A stretch of DNA of 64,000 nucleotides from Nocardioides aquaticus (GCF_018459925.1 NZ_CP075371.1:620001-684000); one strand, 5' to 3'. Counted from the stretch's first letter, positions 46,971-55,630 are shown. Numbers and translations: made by a program. The notes: generated from the sequence alone by a model not told the origin.

Positions 46971-47032
46971 CCGAGAGCGTCATCTCGACGCGCCGCGAGC
47001 GTCATCTCGGCTGTCCGCGAGGGTCACCTCGG
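46971..47032 (-). repeat. Dispersed 22-bp-period element, copy 9 (three units)
   Basis: In reverse orientation: units at 46971-46988 (diverged), 46993-47010 (exact) and 47015-47032 (two differences). Plus-strand spacers are CGCG and CTGT. It lies in a 211-bp divergent gap between the DUF2071 and GTPase-like genes. Confidence 0.94.
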
Positions 47033-47125
47033 CGGTGGGGCTACCGTCGCCGTCCGAACCACACGCACCCGAACCACCAGCCCGGACCACCCACCCCCAT
47101 CACCCGCACACCCCGAGGAGCAGCC

Positions 47126-47896
47126 GTGGCCCCGTCCCGCCCCCGCGCCGTCCGCGCGGTCCCCGGCGCCCTGTCCCGGGGGCGCGAGCGCGTCACCGGC
47201 GTCTGGTCGCACCGGTTCCCGACCGTCGCCGTGACCGGGATGACCGGCGTCGGCAAGTCCGAGCTGGTCGACCACCTGGTCGGGCGCCCGCAGCCCGGCG
47301 GCACCCCCGAGGCCGGCTCGGCCGTGCTCGAGAGGCGGGTGCGCCGCGGCGGGCGGCTGAAGGGGTTCCGGTTCCGGGTCGTGCCCGGCGAGAACGCCGC
47401 CACCCGGCTCGGTGCCCTCGACGAGGTCTTCCACGACGACCCGGTCGACGGCGTCCTGCACCTCGTCGCGCACGGCCACGCCACCGGCCGCCGCCCCGCG
47501 GGCACCACCGGCCCGGCCCCGGTCACCCGCGAGCAGCAGCTGGCCGCCGAGCTCGAGGACTGGACCGTCACCGCGCACCGGATCGCCGCGATGTCCGTAC
47601 GCCGGGAGCGCCCCACCTGGCTGGTCGTCGTGGTGACCAAGGCCGACCTCTTCGCCGACGACCTCGACGACGTGGTCCGCTCCTACTCCCCGGGCAGCGG
47701 CACCCCGTTCGGGGACCGCCTCGACGAGCTCCGCGCGCTGGCGGGCGCGGCCAAGCTGTCGATCGACGTGCTGCCGGCCTGCAGCCACCTCGAGGACCAC
47801 GCGAAGGGCGTCGACCCCGCGGTCACCCCGAAGCAGCGCGACGCCTACCTCGAGGCGCTGCGGGCGCGGATGGCCCAGCTCGCCGGCCACGTCTGA
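47126..47896 (+). CDS. P-loop GTPase-like protein
   Basis: A 256-residue soluble protein. After a basic N-terminus (about 30 residues) it has a G1/Walker A loop VAVTGMTGVGKSELVDHLVG (about 35-52) and a candidate G4 motif in LVVVVTKADLFADDLDDVV (TKAD, about 172). G3 (DxxG) is not clear; the region FRFRVVPGENAATRL may stand in its place, as in some dynamin/septin-like or IRG-like proteins. The C-terminus is helical. GTG 47126 follows GAGGAG. No partner is obvious; role unknown. Confidence 0.72.
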   Translation: MAPSRPRAVRAVPGALSRGRERVTGVWSHRFPTVAVTGMTGVGKSELVDHLVGRPQPGGTPEAGSAVLERRVRRGGRLKGFRFRVVPGENAATRLGALDEVFHDDPVDGVLHLVAHGHATGRRPAGTTGPAPVTREQQLAAELEDWTVTAHRIAAMSVRRERPTWLVVVVTKADLFADDLDDVVRSYSPGSGTPFGDRLDELRALAGAAKLSIDVLPACSHLEDHAKGVDPAVTPKQRDAYLEALRARMAQLAGHV

Positions 47897-47943
47897 CGCG
47901 CGTCTGACGCACGTCCGACGCAGCCGGCGGGCCGGACGCCCCC

Positions 47944-49266
47944 TTAGAGGTCGCTCTTGCGGATCAGCGCGTGGATCCCGGTCGTCCGGTTCACCACCTG
48001 CGAGCACTGGAAGTCGGCAGCGGCGGAGAGGTAGGCGTACGCGACCGGGCCGGCGAGGCCCACGTCCTCGGTGAGGAACGCCATCGCCTGACGCACCGCC
48101 GCCTTCATCGCCACGTCCAGGCTGGTCTCGTTGCCGCCGTTCTCGGGGCCGTCGGGGTCGGACAGCCCGATCGGCACCCAGTGCCGCTGCGTCTCGGCGA
48201 ACGGCCCGTCGAAGGCGGGCGAGGGCGCGCCACGGGTGCCCTTCTCGACCACGCTCAACCGGAAGGTCGGTCGCAGGGAGCCCTCCATCGCGGTGAGCGC
48301 GACCTCGCCGTCGCCCTGCGCCATGTGCGGGTCGCCGCTGAAGAACATCGCCCCGGCGACCTGCACGGGCAGGTAGAGCGTCGAGCCGACCTGCAGGTCG
48401 TTGATGTCGATGTTGCCGCCGGCGTCGGTCGGCGGCACCGAGTCGACCAGGGCCGAGGTGTCGCGGGCGACGCCCATCATCCCCATGAACGGCGCCAGCG
48501 GGAACCCGACCGGCACCGGCCCGGGCAGCCGCGCACGCTCCCCGTCGACGCGGGTGAAGACGCTGATGTTGCCGCCCTGGTTGAAGTACGGCTCGGCACC
48601 GGGGTCGCCGACGAACTGCTCGGGGTACTCCCCGGGCAGCGCGCCCTTGCCGTGCCGGTTGGAGATGACGCCGTACGGCACCCGCAGCTGCAGCCGCAGC
48701 ACCTCGATCTTCAGCACGTCACCGGGACGGGCGCCCCGCACCGCGACCGGGCCGGTGACCACGTGCGGCCCGGGGCCGTCGTGCGGCGTCCTGGCGGCGA
48801 CCTCGATCGCGTCGTCGAGCACCTGGCGGCGCGGCACCCCCTGGTCGGCGAAGTACGCCCGCGGGTCCTGGCCCTGGTCCTCCAGCAGACCCTCGTGGCT
48901 GATCGTGTCGAGGGTGACGACCGAGCCGCTGCGGACGCGCGCGATCGGCGTGCTGTCGCGGTTCGGCAGCCGTCCCCACAGCACCTCGTCGGCCTTCGCG
49001 GGGACGTAGCGGCCGGGGGTCCGGCCGGTGCCCGGCTGCAGGATGCCGGCCCTGCCCTTGCCGGGGCCCTTCCCGGGGCCCTTCCCGGGGCCCTTACCGG
49101 GCTTGCCGGGAGCGGCCGAGGCGGCGCCGGCGCCCCCGGCCAGGGCACCGCCGGCGAGCGCGCCGCCGGCGGAGGCGCGCAGCAGGGCGCGGCGCCCGAG
49201 CAGGGAGCCGAGGGAGCGGGCGAGCTCGTCGTGGTCGGCGGCGTGGAGGTGGTGGACGGACGGCAC
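47944..49266 (-). CDS. Exported acetamidase/formamidase-family protein
   Basis: A 440-residue member of the FmdA/AmdA family, which hydrolyses short amides to ammonia and carboxylate. The N-terminus contains a Tat-like signal (GRRALLRASAGGALAGGALAGG, RR about 25), unusual because characterised family members are cytoplasmic. A Gly-Lys-Pro repeat linker (about 55-70) follows. The catalytic domain shows SVVTLDTISHEG, GARPGDVLKIEVL, GGNIDINDLQVGSTLYLPVQVAGAMFFSGDPHMAQGDGEV and the C-terminal NRTTGIHALIRKSDL. GTG 49266 follows CAGGAG. It is divergent from the pepC-like gene. Confidence 0.85.
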   Translation of the reverse strand: MPSVHHLHAADHDELARSLGSLLGRRALLRASAGGALAGGALAGGAGAASAAPGKPGKGPGKGPGKGPGKGRAGILQPGTGRTPGRYVPAKADEVLWGRLPNRDSTPIARVRSGSVVTLDTISHEGLLEDQGQDPRAYFADQGVPRRQVLDDAIEVAARTPHDGPGPHVVTGPVAVRGARPGDVLKIEVLRLQLRVPYGVISNRHGKGALPGEYPEQFVGDPGAEPYFNQGGNISVFTRVDGERARLPGPVPVGFPLAPFMGMMGVARDTSALVDSVPPTDAGGNIDINDLQVGSTLYLPVQVAGAMFFSGDPHMAQGDGEVALTAMEGSLRPTFRLSVVEKGTRGAPSPAFDGPFAETQRHWVPIGLSDPDGPENGGNETSLDVAMKAAVRQAMAFLTEDVGLAGPVAYAYLSAAADFQCSQVVNRTTGIHALIRKSDL

Positions 49267-49420
49267 GGGGTCTCCTGGGGGTCGGTACGAGCGTGGTGGG
49301 TCGTGCGGTGGTCCAGACCACCAGCGTCGTGTTGCCGACGTGTTCCGTCCCCGCGTCGGCGCGGTTGCCGCTCGACGGGGCCCCTCCGACGACGGTGCCG
49401 CGCGGCGTACTGTGCGACGC

Positions 49421-50806
49421 ATGGAGCGTGAGATCACCCCGGACCTGGTGGAGCGGCTGACCATGGAGCTCGACGCCGACCCGCGGCACCGGCTGCTGCA
49501 GAACGCCGTCACCCGCAACCAGGTCGACCAGGTCGCCCTGGACCACCAGCTGGCCCGGTCGATCGACCGGACGATGAGCCACCAGCTCGACGACTGGGCG
49601 GCGACCAACCAGAAGCAGACGGGCCGCTGCTGGATGTTCGCCGGGCTCAACCTGCTGCGCGTCGGTGCGGCCCGGCGGCTGGGGGTGAAGGAGCTCGAGC
49701 TCAGCCAGAGCTACCCGCTGTTCTGGGACAAGCTGGAGAAGGCCAACCACTGGCTGGAGTCGGTGCTGGCCACCGCCGACCGCGACGTCGACGACCGCAC
49801 CGTGGCGCACCTGCTGTCGGCGCCGACCGAGGACGGCGGGCAGTGGAACATGTTCCTGGCGCTGGTCGCCAAGCACGGCCTCGTGCCGCAGTCGGCCATG
49901 CCGGAGACCGTCTCGTCGTCCTCCACCCGCCAGCTCAACCGCGACCTCGCCACCGTCCTGCGCCAGGCCGCCCGCGACCTGCGCGGCGCCGCCGCGGACG
50001 GGGCCGACGCCGCCGCCCTGGCCCAGGCCAAGGCCGACGTGCTCGAGGTCGTCCACCGGATGCTGTGCCTGCACCTCGGCACGCCGCCCACCAGCTTCAC
50101 CTGGCAGTGGCGCGACAGCGACAAGACCTTCCACCGCGACGGCGAGCTGACCCCGCAGGAGTTCGCCCGGCGCTACGTCACCGTGCCGCTGGAGGAGTAC
50201 GTCTGCCTCGTCCACGACCCGCGCGCGAGCAGCCCGTACGGCCGCACCTTCACCGTCGAGCACCTCGGCAACGTCGTCGGCGCCCCGCCGGTGGTCTACC
50301 TCAACGTCGAGATGGACGTGCTGAAGCGGCTGGCGATGGAGGCGATCGTCGGACGTGACGGCGGTGAGGGGGACCAGGCCGAGCCGGGCGAGCCGGTGTG
50401 GTTCGGCTGCGACGTCGAGCCGATGCGCGAGGCGGAGAACGGCTACTGGGACGCCGCGCTCTTCGACTACGACGCGCTCTACGGGTCCACCACGACGATG
50501 ACCAAGGCCGACCGGCTGCACCACCACGCCACCGCGATGACGCACGCGATGCTGCTGACCGGGGTGGACGTGGTCGACGGACCCGACGGGCCCACGGCCC
50601 GCCGGTGGCGGGTGGAGAACTCGTGGGGCACCGACAAGGCCGACAAGGGCTTCTGGACCATGAACGACTCGTGGTTCGGCGAGTACGTCTTCGAGATCGC
50701 GGTCCGCCGCGACGCGCTGCCGGCCGACCTGCGCGCGGCCCTCGACCAGGAGCCGCTGGTGCTCCCGGCGTGGGACCCGATGGGGGCCCTCGCCCGCCAG
50801 GGGTAA
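49421..50806 (+). CDS. Aminopeptidase C / bleomycin-hydrolase-type C1 cysteine peptidase
   Basis: A 461-residue cytoplasmic papain-like aminopeptidase. The catalytic Cys lies in NQKQTGRCWMFAGLNLLR (Cys70), the His in HHHATAMTHAMLLTGVDVV and the Asn in WRVENSWGTDKADKGFW. The oxyanion Gln is in NQKQTG. A C-terminal tail inserts into the active site in this family; here the protein ends LPAWDPMGALARQG. ATG 49421 fits the conserved start. The following SDR gene begins 47 bp after the stop. Confidence 0.93.
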   Translation: MEREITPDLVERLTMELDADPRHRLLQNAVTRNQVDQVALDHQLARSIDRTMSHQLDDWAATNQKQTGRCWMFAGLNLLRVGAARRLGVKELELSQSYPLFWDKLEKANHWLESVLATADRDVDDRTVAHLLSAPTEDGGQWNMFLALVAKHGLVPQSAMPETVSSSSTRQLNRDLATVLRQAARDLRGAAADGADAAALAQAKADVLEVVHRMLCLHLGTPPTSFTWQWRDSDKTFHRDGELTPQEFARRYVTVPLEEYVCLVHDPRASSPYGRTFTVEHLGNVVGAPPVVYLNVEMDVLKRLAMEAIVGRDGGEGDQAEPGEPVWFGCDVEPMREAENGYWDAALFDYDALYGSTTTMTKADRLHHHATAMTHAMLLTGVDVVDGPDGPTARRWRVENSWGTDKADKGFWTMNDSWFGEYVFEIAVRRDALPADLRAALDQEPLVLPAWDPMGALARQG

Positions 50807-50853
50807 CGGTGGACATCTGTGCACCGACGGGTCGGGTCTGGTAGGACCTCCCC

Positions 50854-51660
50854 ATGAGCCAACCCACCGTCCTGGTCACCGGGGCCGCCGCCGGCATCGG
50901 CCGCGCCGTCGCCCTCACCTTCGCCCGGCAGGGCTGGACGGTCGGGGCGTACGACGTCGACGAGGCCGGACTGGCCACGCTGGCGACCGAGGTCGAGGGG
51001 CTGGGCGGCACCGTGCGTACGGGCCGGCTCGACGTCACCGACGCGGCCGCCTTCGCCGGGGCCGTCGACTCCCTCGTCGGGGCCACCGGGCGCCTCGACG
51101 TGCTGGTGAACAACGCCGGGGTGCTGGTCGGCGGCTGGTTCGCCGACCAGGACGTCGAGCGGCACCGCCGCGAGGTCGACATCAACGTCGGCGGCGTGCT
51201 GAACGGCTGTCACGCCGGCTTCGAGCACCTGCGGACGACCGCGGCCGCCCACGGCCGGGCGACCGTGGTCAACATGGCCTCGGCCTCCGCGATCTACGGC
51301 CAGCCCGAGCTCGCCAACTACAGCGCCACCAAGTTCTACGTCCGCGGGCTGACCGAGGCCCTCGACCTGGAGTGGGGTCGGCACGGGGTGCGCGTCGTGG
51401 CGATGTGGCCGCTGTTCGTGCAGACCGCGATGACCACGACGCTGAAGACCGGGACGACCTCGTCGCTGGGGATCCGGCTCGGCCCCCAGGAGGTCGCCGA
51501 CGCCGTGTGGGCCGCGGTCCACCCCAGCCGCCCGCGCGCGGCCATCCACCAGGTGCACTTCCCGGTCGGGCTGCAGACCCGGGCACTCTCCCTCGGCTCG
51601 CGGTTCTCGCCGGGCTGGTTGACCCGGGTGGTCAACCAGCGTCTCGGCGGCGGTCACTGA
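50854..51660 (+). CDS. Short-chain dehydrogenase/reductase
   Basis: A 268-residue classical SDR. It has the NAD(P) loop VLVTGAAAGIGRAVALTF (about 6-23), DVDEAG after the second strand (an acidic residue suggesting NAD preference), VLVNNAGVL, the catalytic Ser in VVNMASASAIYG and the Y-x-x-x-K pair ANYSATKFYVRGLTEAL (about 153). The C-terminus includes WAAVHPSRPRAAIHQVHFPVGLQ. The substrate is not predictable. Co-directional with the peptidase genes on both sides. Confidence 0.88.
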   Translation: MSQPTVLVTGAAAGIGRAVALTFARQGWTVGAYDVDEAGLATLATEVEGLGGTVRTGRLDVTDAAAFAGAVDSLVGATGRLDVLVNNAGVLVGGWFADQDVERHRREVDINVGGVLNGCHAGFEHLRTTAAAHGRATVVNMASASAIYGQPELANYSATKFYVRGLTEALDLEWGRHGVRVVAMWPLFVQTAMTTTLKTGTTSSLGIRLGPQEVADAVWAAVHPSRPRAAIHQVHFPVGLQTRALSLGSRFSPGWLTRVVNQRLGGGH

Positions 51661-51757
51661 CCCGCCGGCGACCATTGCCACGGTCGGCGGCGCGCCCTAC
51701 TCTGCGGCAACCGCCCCGCCGATCGGCTCGGGGCCAGAACACCTCGGGAGCACCATC

Positions 51758-53338
51758 GTGTCCTCACGTCCCACCACCCGTCGCCGGCTCGGCGCCGGCG
51801 GCCTGGCCCTCGGCCTGGTCCTCGGCGCCACCGCAGCCGGGGCCACCGGCCTGTCAGCGGCCACCGCCGCGGAGAAGAAGCCGGGCGCGTCCGCGGACCG
51901 CAAGGCAGGTCCGACCGTCGACCGGCTCTCGCGGCAGCTGCAGCGCGCGACCACGCCGCAGGGCGTGCGCGAGCACATGCTGCGCCTGCAGGCCATCTCC
52001 GACGCCAACGGCGGCAACCGCTCCACCGGCACCCCCGGCTACCAGGCCAGCAAGGACTACGTCGTCAGCCAGCTGCGCAACGCCGGCTACCGGCCGCAGG
52101 TGCAGCCGTTCTTCGTCGACGTGTTCCGCGAGAACGCCCCGACCGAGCTCGAGCAGGTCTCGCCGGACCCGACCACCTACGTGGCCGACGAGGACTTCAC
52201 GGTGATGGACTACTCCGGCTCTGGCGAGGTCTCGGCCGAGGTCGTCGTCGTCGACACCGACCTCAGCCCGAGCGCGACCTCGACCAGCGGCTGCGAGGTC
52301 GACGACTTCGCGACCTTCCCCGACGGCGCGATCGCGCTGATGCAGCGCGGCACCTGTGCGTTCGCCGTCAAGGTGGCCAACGCCACCGAGGCCGGCGCCG
52401 CCGGCGCGATCGTATTCAACCGCGGCACCGAGGGCGAGGACGGCGTCGTCGCCGGGACCCTGGGCGGACCGGGCGACTACGTCCCGGCCGTCGGCGCGAG
52501 CTACGCCACCGGGCTCGACCTGGCCGACGCCGGCACCGTCGCGCGGATCGCGGTCGACGCCACCTCCGAGAACGCCCGCACCTGGAACGTCGTGGCCGAG
52601 ACGCGGTCCGGCAACGGCGGCAACGTCGTGATGGCCGGCGCCCACCTGGACAGCGTCGCCGAGGGGGCCGGCATCAACGACAACGGCTCCGGCTCCGCCG
52701 GCCTGCTGGAGCTGGCCGAGGCCGCCGCCGAGCGCGGCTCCTTCCGCAACACCGTCCGCTTCGCCTGGTGGGGTGCCGAGGAGCAGGGCCTGTTCGGCTC
52801 GGACCACTACGTCAGCGACCTGAAGGCCGACAACCCGGGCGCGCTGGCCGACATCCGGATGTACCTGAACTTCGACATGATCGGCTCGCCGAACTTCGTC
52901 CGGTTCGTCTACGACGGTGACGGCTCCGCCGGCGGCCCGGTGGGCCCGGCCGGCTCCGCGGCCATCGAGAAGTCCTTCCGCACGCACTTCCGCGGCAAGG
53001 GCCTGACCTCCGCCCCGACCGAGTTCAACGGTCGCAGCGACTACGGCCCGTTCATCGCCGAGGGCATCCCCGCCGGTGGCCTGTTCAGCGGCGCCGAGGG
53101 CGTCAAGACCGACGAGGAGGCCGCGCTGTTCGGCGGCACCGCCGGCGAGGCGTACGACGCCTGCTACCACCAGGCCTGCGACGACATCAACAACATCAGC
53201 ATGCGCGCGGTGAACCAGTTCACCAACGCCATGGCCGACGTCACGGCCCGGTACGGGGCGAGCACCAGGGCGCTGAACGCGGACTACGAGCGCACCTCGC
53301 GGGCGTTCACGCCGCGCAGCGACGCCGCCCGCCGCTGA
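51758..53338 (+). CDS. Secreted M28-family zinc aminopeptidase with PA domain
   Basis: A 526-residue extracellular metallopeptidase. A signal peptide with Tat-like RRR occupies residues 1-38 (TTRRRLGAGGLALGLVLGATAAGATGLSAATAAE). A PA insert (about 155-265, GCEVDDFATFPDGAIALMQRGTCAFAVKVANATEAGAAGAIVFN) is followed by the M28 core. The zinc ligands are seen in AGAHLDSVAEGAGINDNGSG (His, Asp), WWGAEEQGLFGSDHYV (Glu pair), NFDMIGSPN (Asp) and CYHQACDDINNI (His). GTG 51758. A strong hairpin terminator follows 39 bp after the stop. Confidence 0.92.
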   Translation: MSSRPTTRRRLGAGGLALGLVLGATAAGATGLSAATAAEKKPGASADRKAGPTVDRLSRQLQRATTPQGVREHMLRLQAISDANGGNRSTGTPGYQASKDYVVSQLRNAGYRPQVQPFFVDVFRENAPTELEQVSPDPTTYVADEDFTVMDYSGSGEVSAEVVVVDTDLSPSATSTSGCEVDDFATFPDGAIALMQRGTCAFAVKVANATEAGAAGAIVFNRGTEGEDGVVAGTLGGPGDYVPAVGASYATGLDLADAGTVARIAVDATSENARTWNVVAETRSGNGGNVVMAGAHLDSVAEGAGINDNGSGSAGLLELAEAAAERGSFRNTVRFAWWGAEEQGLFGSDHYVSDLKADNPGALADIRMYLNFDMIGSPNFVRFVYDGDGSAGGPVGPAGSAAIEKSFRTHFRGKGLTSAPTEFNGRSDYGPFIAEGIPAGGLFSGAEGVKTDEEAALFGGTAGEAYDACYHQACDDINNISMRAVNQFTNAMADVTARYGASTRALNADYERTSRAFTPRSDAARR

Positions 53339-53377
53339 CCCGGCCGGGCACCACAGCACGACAGCACGCACGACAGG

Positions 53378-53407
53378 ACGGCCCCGGGACCACGGTCCCG
53401 GGGCCGT
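53378..53407 (+). terminator. Intrinsic terminator after M28 peptidase gene
   Basis: A 13-bp perfect stem ACGGCCCCGGGAC (53378-53390) and GTCCCGGGGCCGT (53395-53407) with a CACG loop, followed by TCCCCTTCC. Confidence 0.82.
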
Positions 53408-53438
53408 TCCCCTTCCTGCGGCGCCGACGTCGGAGGGT

Positions 53439-53556
53439 GCGGAGCAGGTCGCGCATCCGGGCGACCTCGGCGGACTGGCCGGACGACACGTCGAGGGCCA
53501 GCTCGGAGACCTGGAGGGCGCCGCCGACGACCGCGACGTCGTCGGCCATCGTCACC
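53439..53556 (-). pseudogene. Possible DUF305-like gene remnant
   Basis: On the minus strand, MADDVAVVGGALQVSELALDVSSGQSAEVARMRDLLRTL can be read. The SGQSAEVARMRDLL part resembles the conserved C-terminal helix of DUF305 proteins (Q-x-x-E-I/V-x-x-M-x-x-L). The conserved His residues and first half of DUF305 are missing, so if real it is a fragment. The likeness is short and tentative. Confidence 0.3.
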
Positions 53557-53750
53557 GCACCCAGGGCGGCATCTCGGCGTGGAACCTCACCAACGCCGCC
53601 AAGCCCCGTGAGATCGGCTGGTTCGCCCGTGGTCCGATCTCGGACGAGCGCCTCGTGCTCGGCGGCTCCTGGTCGGCCTACTGGTGCCGCGGCCACATCG
53701 ACAGCAACGACATCCAGCAGGGCCTGGACGTGCTGAAGATCGAGTTTCCG
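53541..53750 (+). pseudogene. 3' fragment of an LVIVD-repeat/secreted beta-propeller-type gene
   Basis: The plus strand reads HRTQGGISAWNLTNAAKPREIGWFARGPISDERLVLGGSWSAYWCRGHIDSNDIQQGLDVLKIE without an upstream start. This resembles the C-terminal end of actinobacterial LVIVD-type secreted proteins (GG-W-S-x-Y-W-x-x-G-x-I-x-S-x-D-I-x-x-GLDVL). The N-terminal portion is absent: immediately upstream lies unrelated minus-strand-coding sequence. A remnant left after deletion or insertion is the simplest reading. Identity is from memory of the family pattern. Confidence 0.5.
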
Positions 53751-53853
53751 CGCCTGGCCCGCTCGCCCGCCAGCCCCGCGGTGCGTCCCGGGAGGGCGCT
53801 CGTGAACCTCGACGACAGGTCGACGCGGGGTGAGCGCTCGTGCGGGCGGACTC

Positions 53854-53921
53854 GGTGGTCGAGGAGCGAGCGCCAGTGTCACCGGTGGTCGAGGAGCGAG
53901 CGCAGCGAGCGTCTCGAGACC
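53854..53921 (+). repeat. Left nested inverted-repeat end of the DUF222-HNH unit
   Basis: A partial copy (53854-53872, GGTGGTCGAGGAGCGAGCG) and a full copy (53884-53921) of a 38-bp motif that starts GGTGGTCGAGGAGCGAGC and ends GCGTCTCGAGACC. The mirror-image arrangement occurs at 55684-55749 on the other side of the endonuclease gene. Confidence 0.85.
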
Positions 53922-53943
53922 AGGGCCGGTGGTCGGTCGACGT

Positions 53944-54044
53944 GTGATCTGCATGCATCTGGTGTGTGCAGATCACCCATCGACGGGGGTGAGGGGGCCT
54001 GGGCGTGCCGGTACCGCCGGTGGGCGTGGCCGGTCCGGCGGTAC
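53944..54044 (-). terminator. Two hairpins downstream of the DUF222-HNH gene
   Basis: GTGATCTGCA (53944-53953) pairs with TGCAGATCAC (53967-53976), and GTACCGCCGG (54011-54020) pairs with CCGGCGGTAC (54035-54044). Both stems are perfect 10-mers, lying within 125 bp after the minus-strand stop, and are likely terminators of the endonuclease gene. Confidence 0.6.
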
Positions 54045-54064
54045 GGGTGCTGCTGAGTGGTGGG

Positions 54065-55624
54065 TCAGAAGGGTGGGGTGTCGTTTCGGGGTGGAGGCTC
54101 GGCGGCGCCGTCGGGATCGTCCGGTACCGGGGGCGGTGCCTGGTACGGGGTGGTGTCGGGTTGCTCGGGCAGTGGGTCGGGTGGTGGCCCTGGTGGGAGC
54201 TCGTCGAGGGGGTGGGTCCCGGCGTGGGATCTGAGGTACCGCTGGCCGGCGGGACTCCGCCAGAGGTAGAGCCCGGGTCCGAGGACGTCGTAGTTCCATC
54301 CCATGTGGGTCTTGGCGCGGTGGTGCTGGCGGCAGGCGGGGGCGACGTTGCCTGTCTCGGTGGGGCCGTCGGGGTGGGGGATGACGTGGTCCATGTCGGC
54401 GAAGACGGCCGGGTTGGTGCACCAGGGGAACACGCACGTCAGATCGCGCAGGGCGGTCTGTTCCTTGAGGCGGTCGGAGCACTCGTAGGAGTCGCAATGG
54501 ATCGTCTCGGCGAGGTCGATGACGGGCCGGATGGTGATGCTGGCGGCGGTGTGGGCCCACTGGCGGACCTGGGCGGTGGTGATCGGGCCCTTCGCTGGGT
54601 GGCGGTGGTCCAGGCGGGAGAGCTGGGACGCGCTGGTGGGGCTGGTGGTGCAGAACAGCGGGTTGAAGACGGCGCCGGGGATGTGGGCGTACAGCACCAG
54701 GTGCTTGCCGGTCGCCGGTGACGCCTTCCCGGTGCTGGTCGCGGTGTCGGTGTTGTTGTCGGGGAGGGTCTGTTCGCCGAGGGCGAGGGAGCCGAGGGCC
54801 TGGGAGCGGCGGACGTCCAACGAGTCGGTGGATCCGTCGGCGGCGAGGGTCTTCGCCCGGTCGCTGACGGCTGCTTCGAGGGCGATCGCGTCGGCGAGGT
54901 CGAGGCCGGCGTCGAGCTGCACCGTGCCATCGACGTGCTCGCTCAGGCCGATGCGGCAGTACCTGCCGTCAGCGGCGGCTTTCCGCTTCTCTTCGGCCGC
55001 CTCAGGGTCCCAGCGTAGGAGTGCTTCGTCGGTGATCCGGGTCAGCTGGGCGTAGGAGAGGGCGTGCGCGAAGGGGGCGACGAGGCGGTCGACCTCGGCG
55101 GCGCCGTCCTCGCACAGGCTCATGGTCTTCTCTGCGACCTGGCGGGCCCGCCACACCGGACACGCGCCGGAGGTGACGCGTTCCCACAACCGGGGTAGCC
55201 GGTAGCGCAGCTCGAGCGTGATCGCGACCTGGTTCGCACCGGACCGGGTCGAGACACCCAGCACGGCGGACAGCTCGATGACCGCGGACTCGCGGACCAG
55301 GGGGCAGCCGGTCCCGCCGAGGGTCAGGCCGTGGTCGCCGTACCCGGCGATCCACATCGCTTCGTCGTCGGTGAGGGCCTCGTTGGCCACGCACCAGTCC
55401 ACGATTGATTGGAGGACCGCGACGTCGGCTGCGGCTTGCACGGCCTTGGCGTTCTTGACCACCGCGAGTGCCTCGACGCGGGTGGTCTCGCGTGTGGTGT
55501 CGAGTGCGTGGACCCATTCCCAGAACGAGGGGTCGGGTGACATCACCGCCTCCACCTCCACCTGCACGTCAACGTCGAGCGTCGGGTCGGGCCCGGTGCT
55601 GTCGTCGTCGGCGGTGGTGGTCAT
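54065..55624 (-). CDS. DUF222/HNH endonuclease (13E12 repeat family)
   Basis: A 519-residue protein. The N-terminal DUF222 region (about 30-330) includes SFWEWVHALDTTRETTRVEALAVVKNAKAVQAAADVAVLQS and LDAGLDLADAIALEAAVSDRAKTLA. The HNH nuclease module near the C-terminus reads LRDLTCVFPWCTNPAVFADMDHVIPHPDGPTETGNVAPACRQHHRAKTHMGW, with Cys pair, DH and HH as expected for a zinc-supported HNH. A Pro-rich tail ends the protein. Such genes are multicopy in actinobacteria, and several mycobacterial members are DNA-damage induced. Here the start at ATG 55624 sits about 7 nt after a TATACT -10 box and a perfect SOS box, suggesting a leaderless LexA-controlled transcript. Nested inverted repeats flank the gene. 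Confidence 0.92.
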   Translation of the reverse strand: MTTTADDDSTGPDPTLDVDVQVEVEAVMSPDPSFWEWVHALDTTRETTRVEALAVVKNAKAVQAAADVAVLQSIVDWCVANEALTDDEAMWIAGYGDHGLTLGGTGCPLVRESAVIELSAVLGVSTRSGANQVAITLELRYRLPRLWERVTSGACPVWRARQVAEKTMSLCEDGAAEVDRLVAPFAHALSYAQLTRITDEALLRWDPEAAEEKRKAAADGRYCRIGLSEHVDGTVQLDAGLDLADAIALEAAVSDRAKTLAADGSTDSLDVRRSQALGSLALGEQTLPDNNTDTATSTGKASPATGKHLVLYAHIPGAVFNPLFCTTSPTSASQLSRLDHRHPAKGPITTAQVRQWAHTAASITIRPVIDLAETIHCDSYECSDRLKEQTALRDLTCVFPWCTNPAVFADMDHVIPHPDGPTETGNVAPACRQHHRAKTHMGWNYDVLGPGLYLWRSPAGQRYLRSHAGTHPLDELPPGPPPDPLPEQPDTTPYQAPPPVPDDPDGAAEPPPRNDTPPF

Positions 55625-55630
55625 GCATCC

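Noticed and set aside
53437..54056. Small plus-strand open frames in the gap before the DUF222 gene as real genes
   Set aside because: They lack starts with ribosome sites; the only recognisable coding traces are terminal fragments, listed as pseudogenes.
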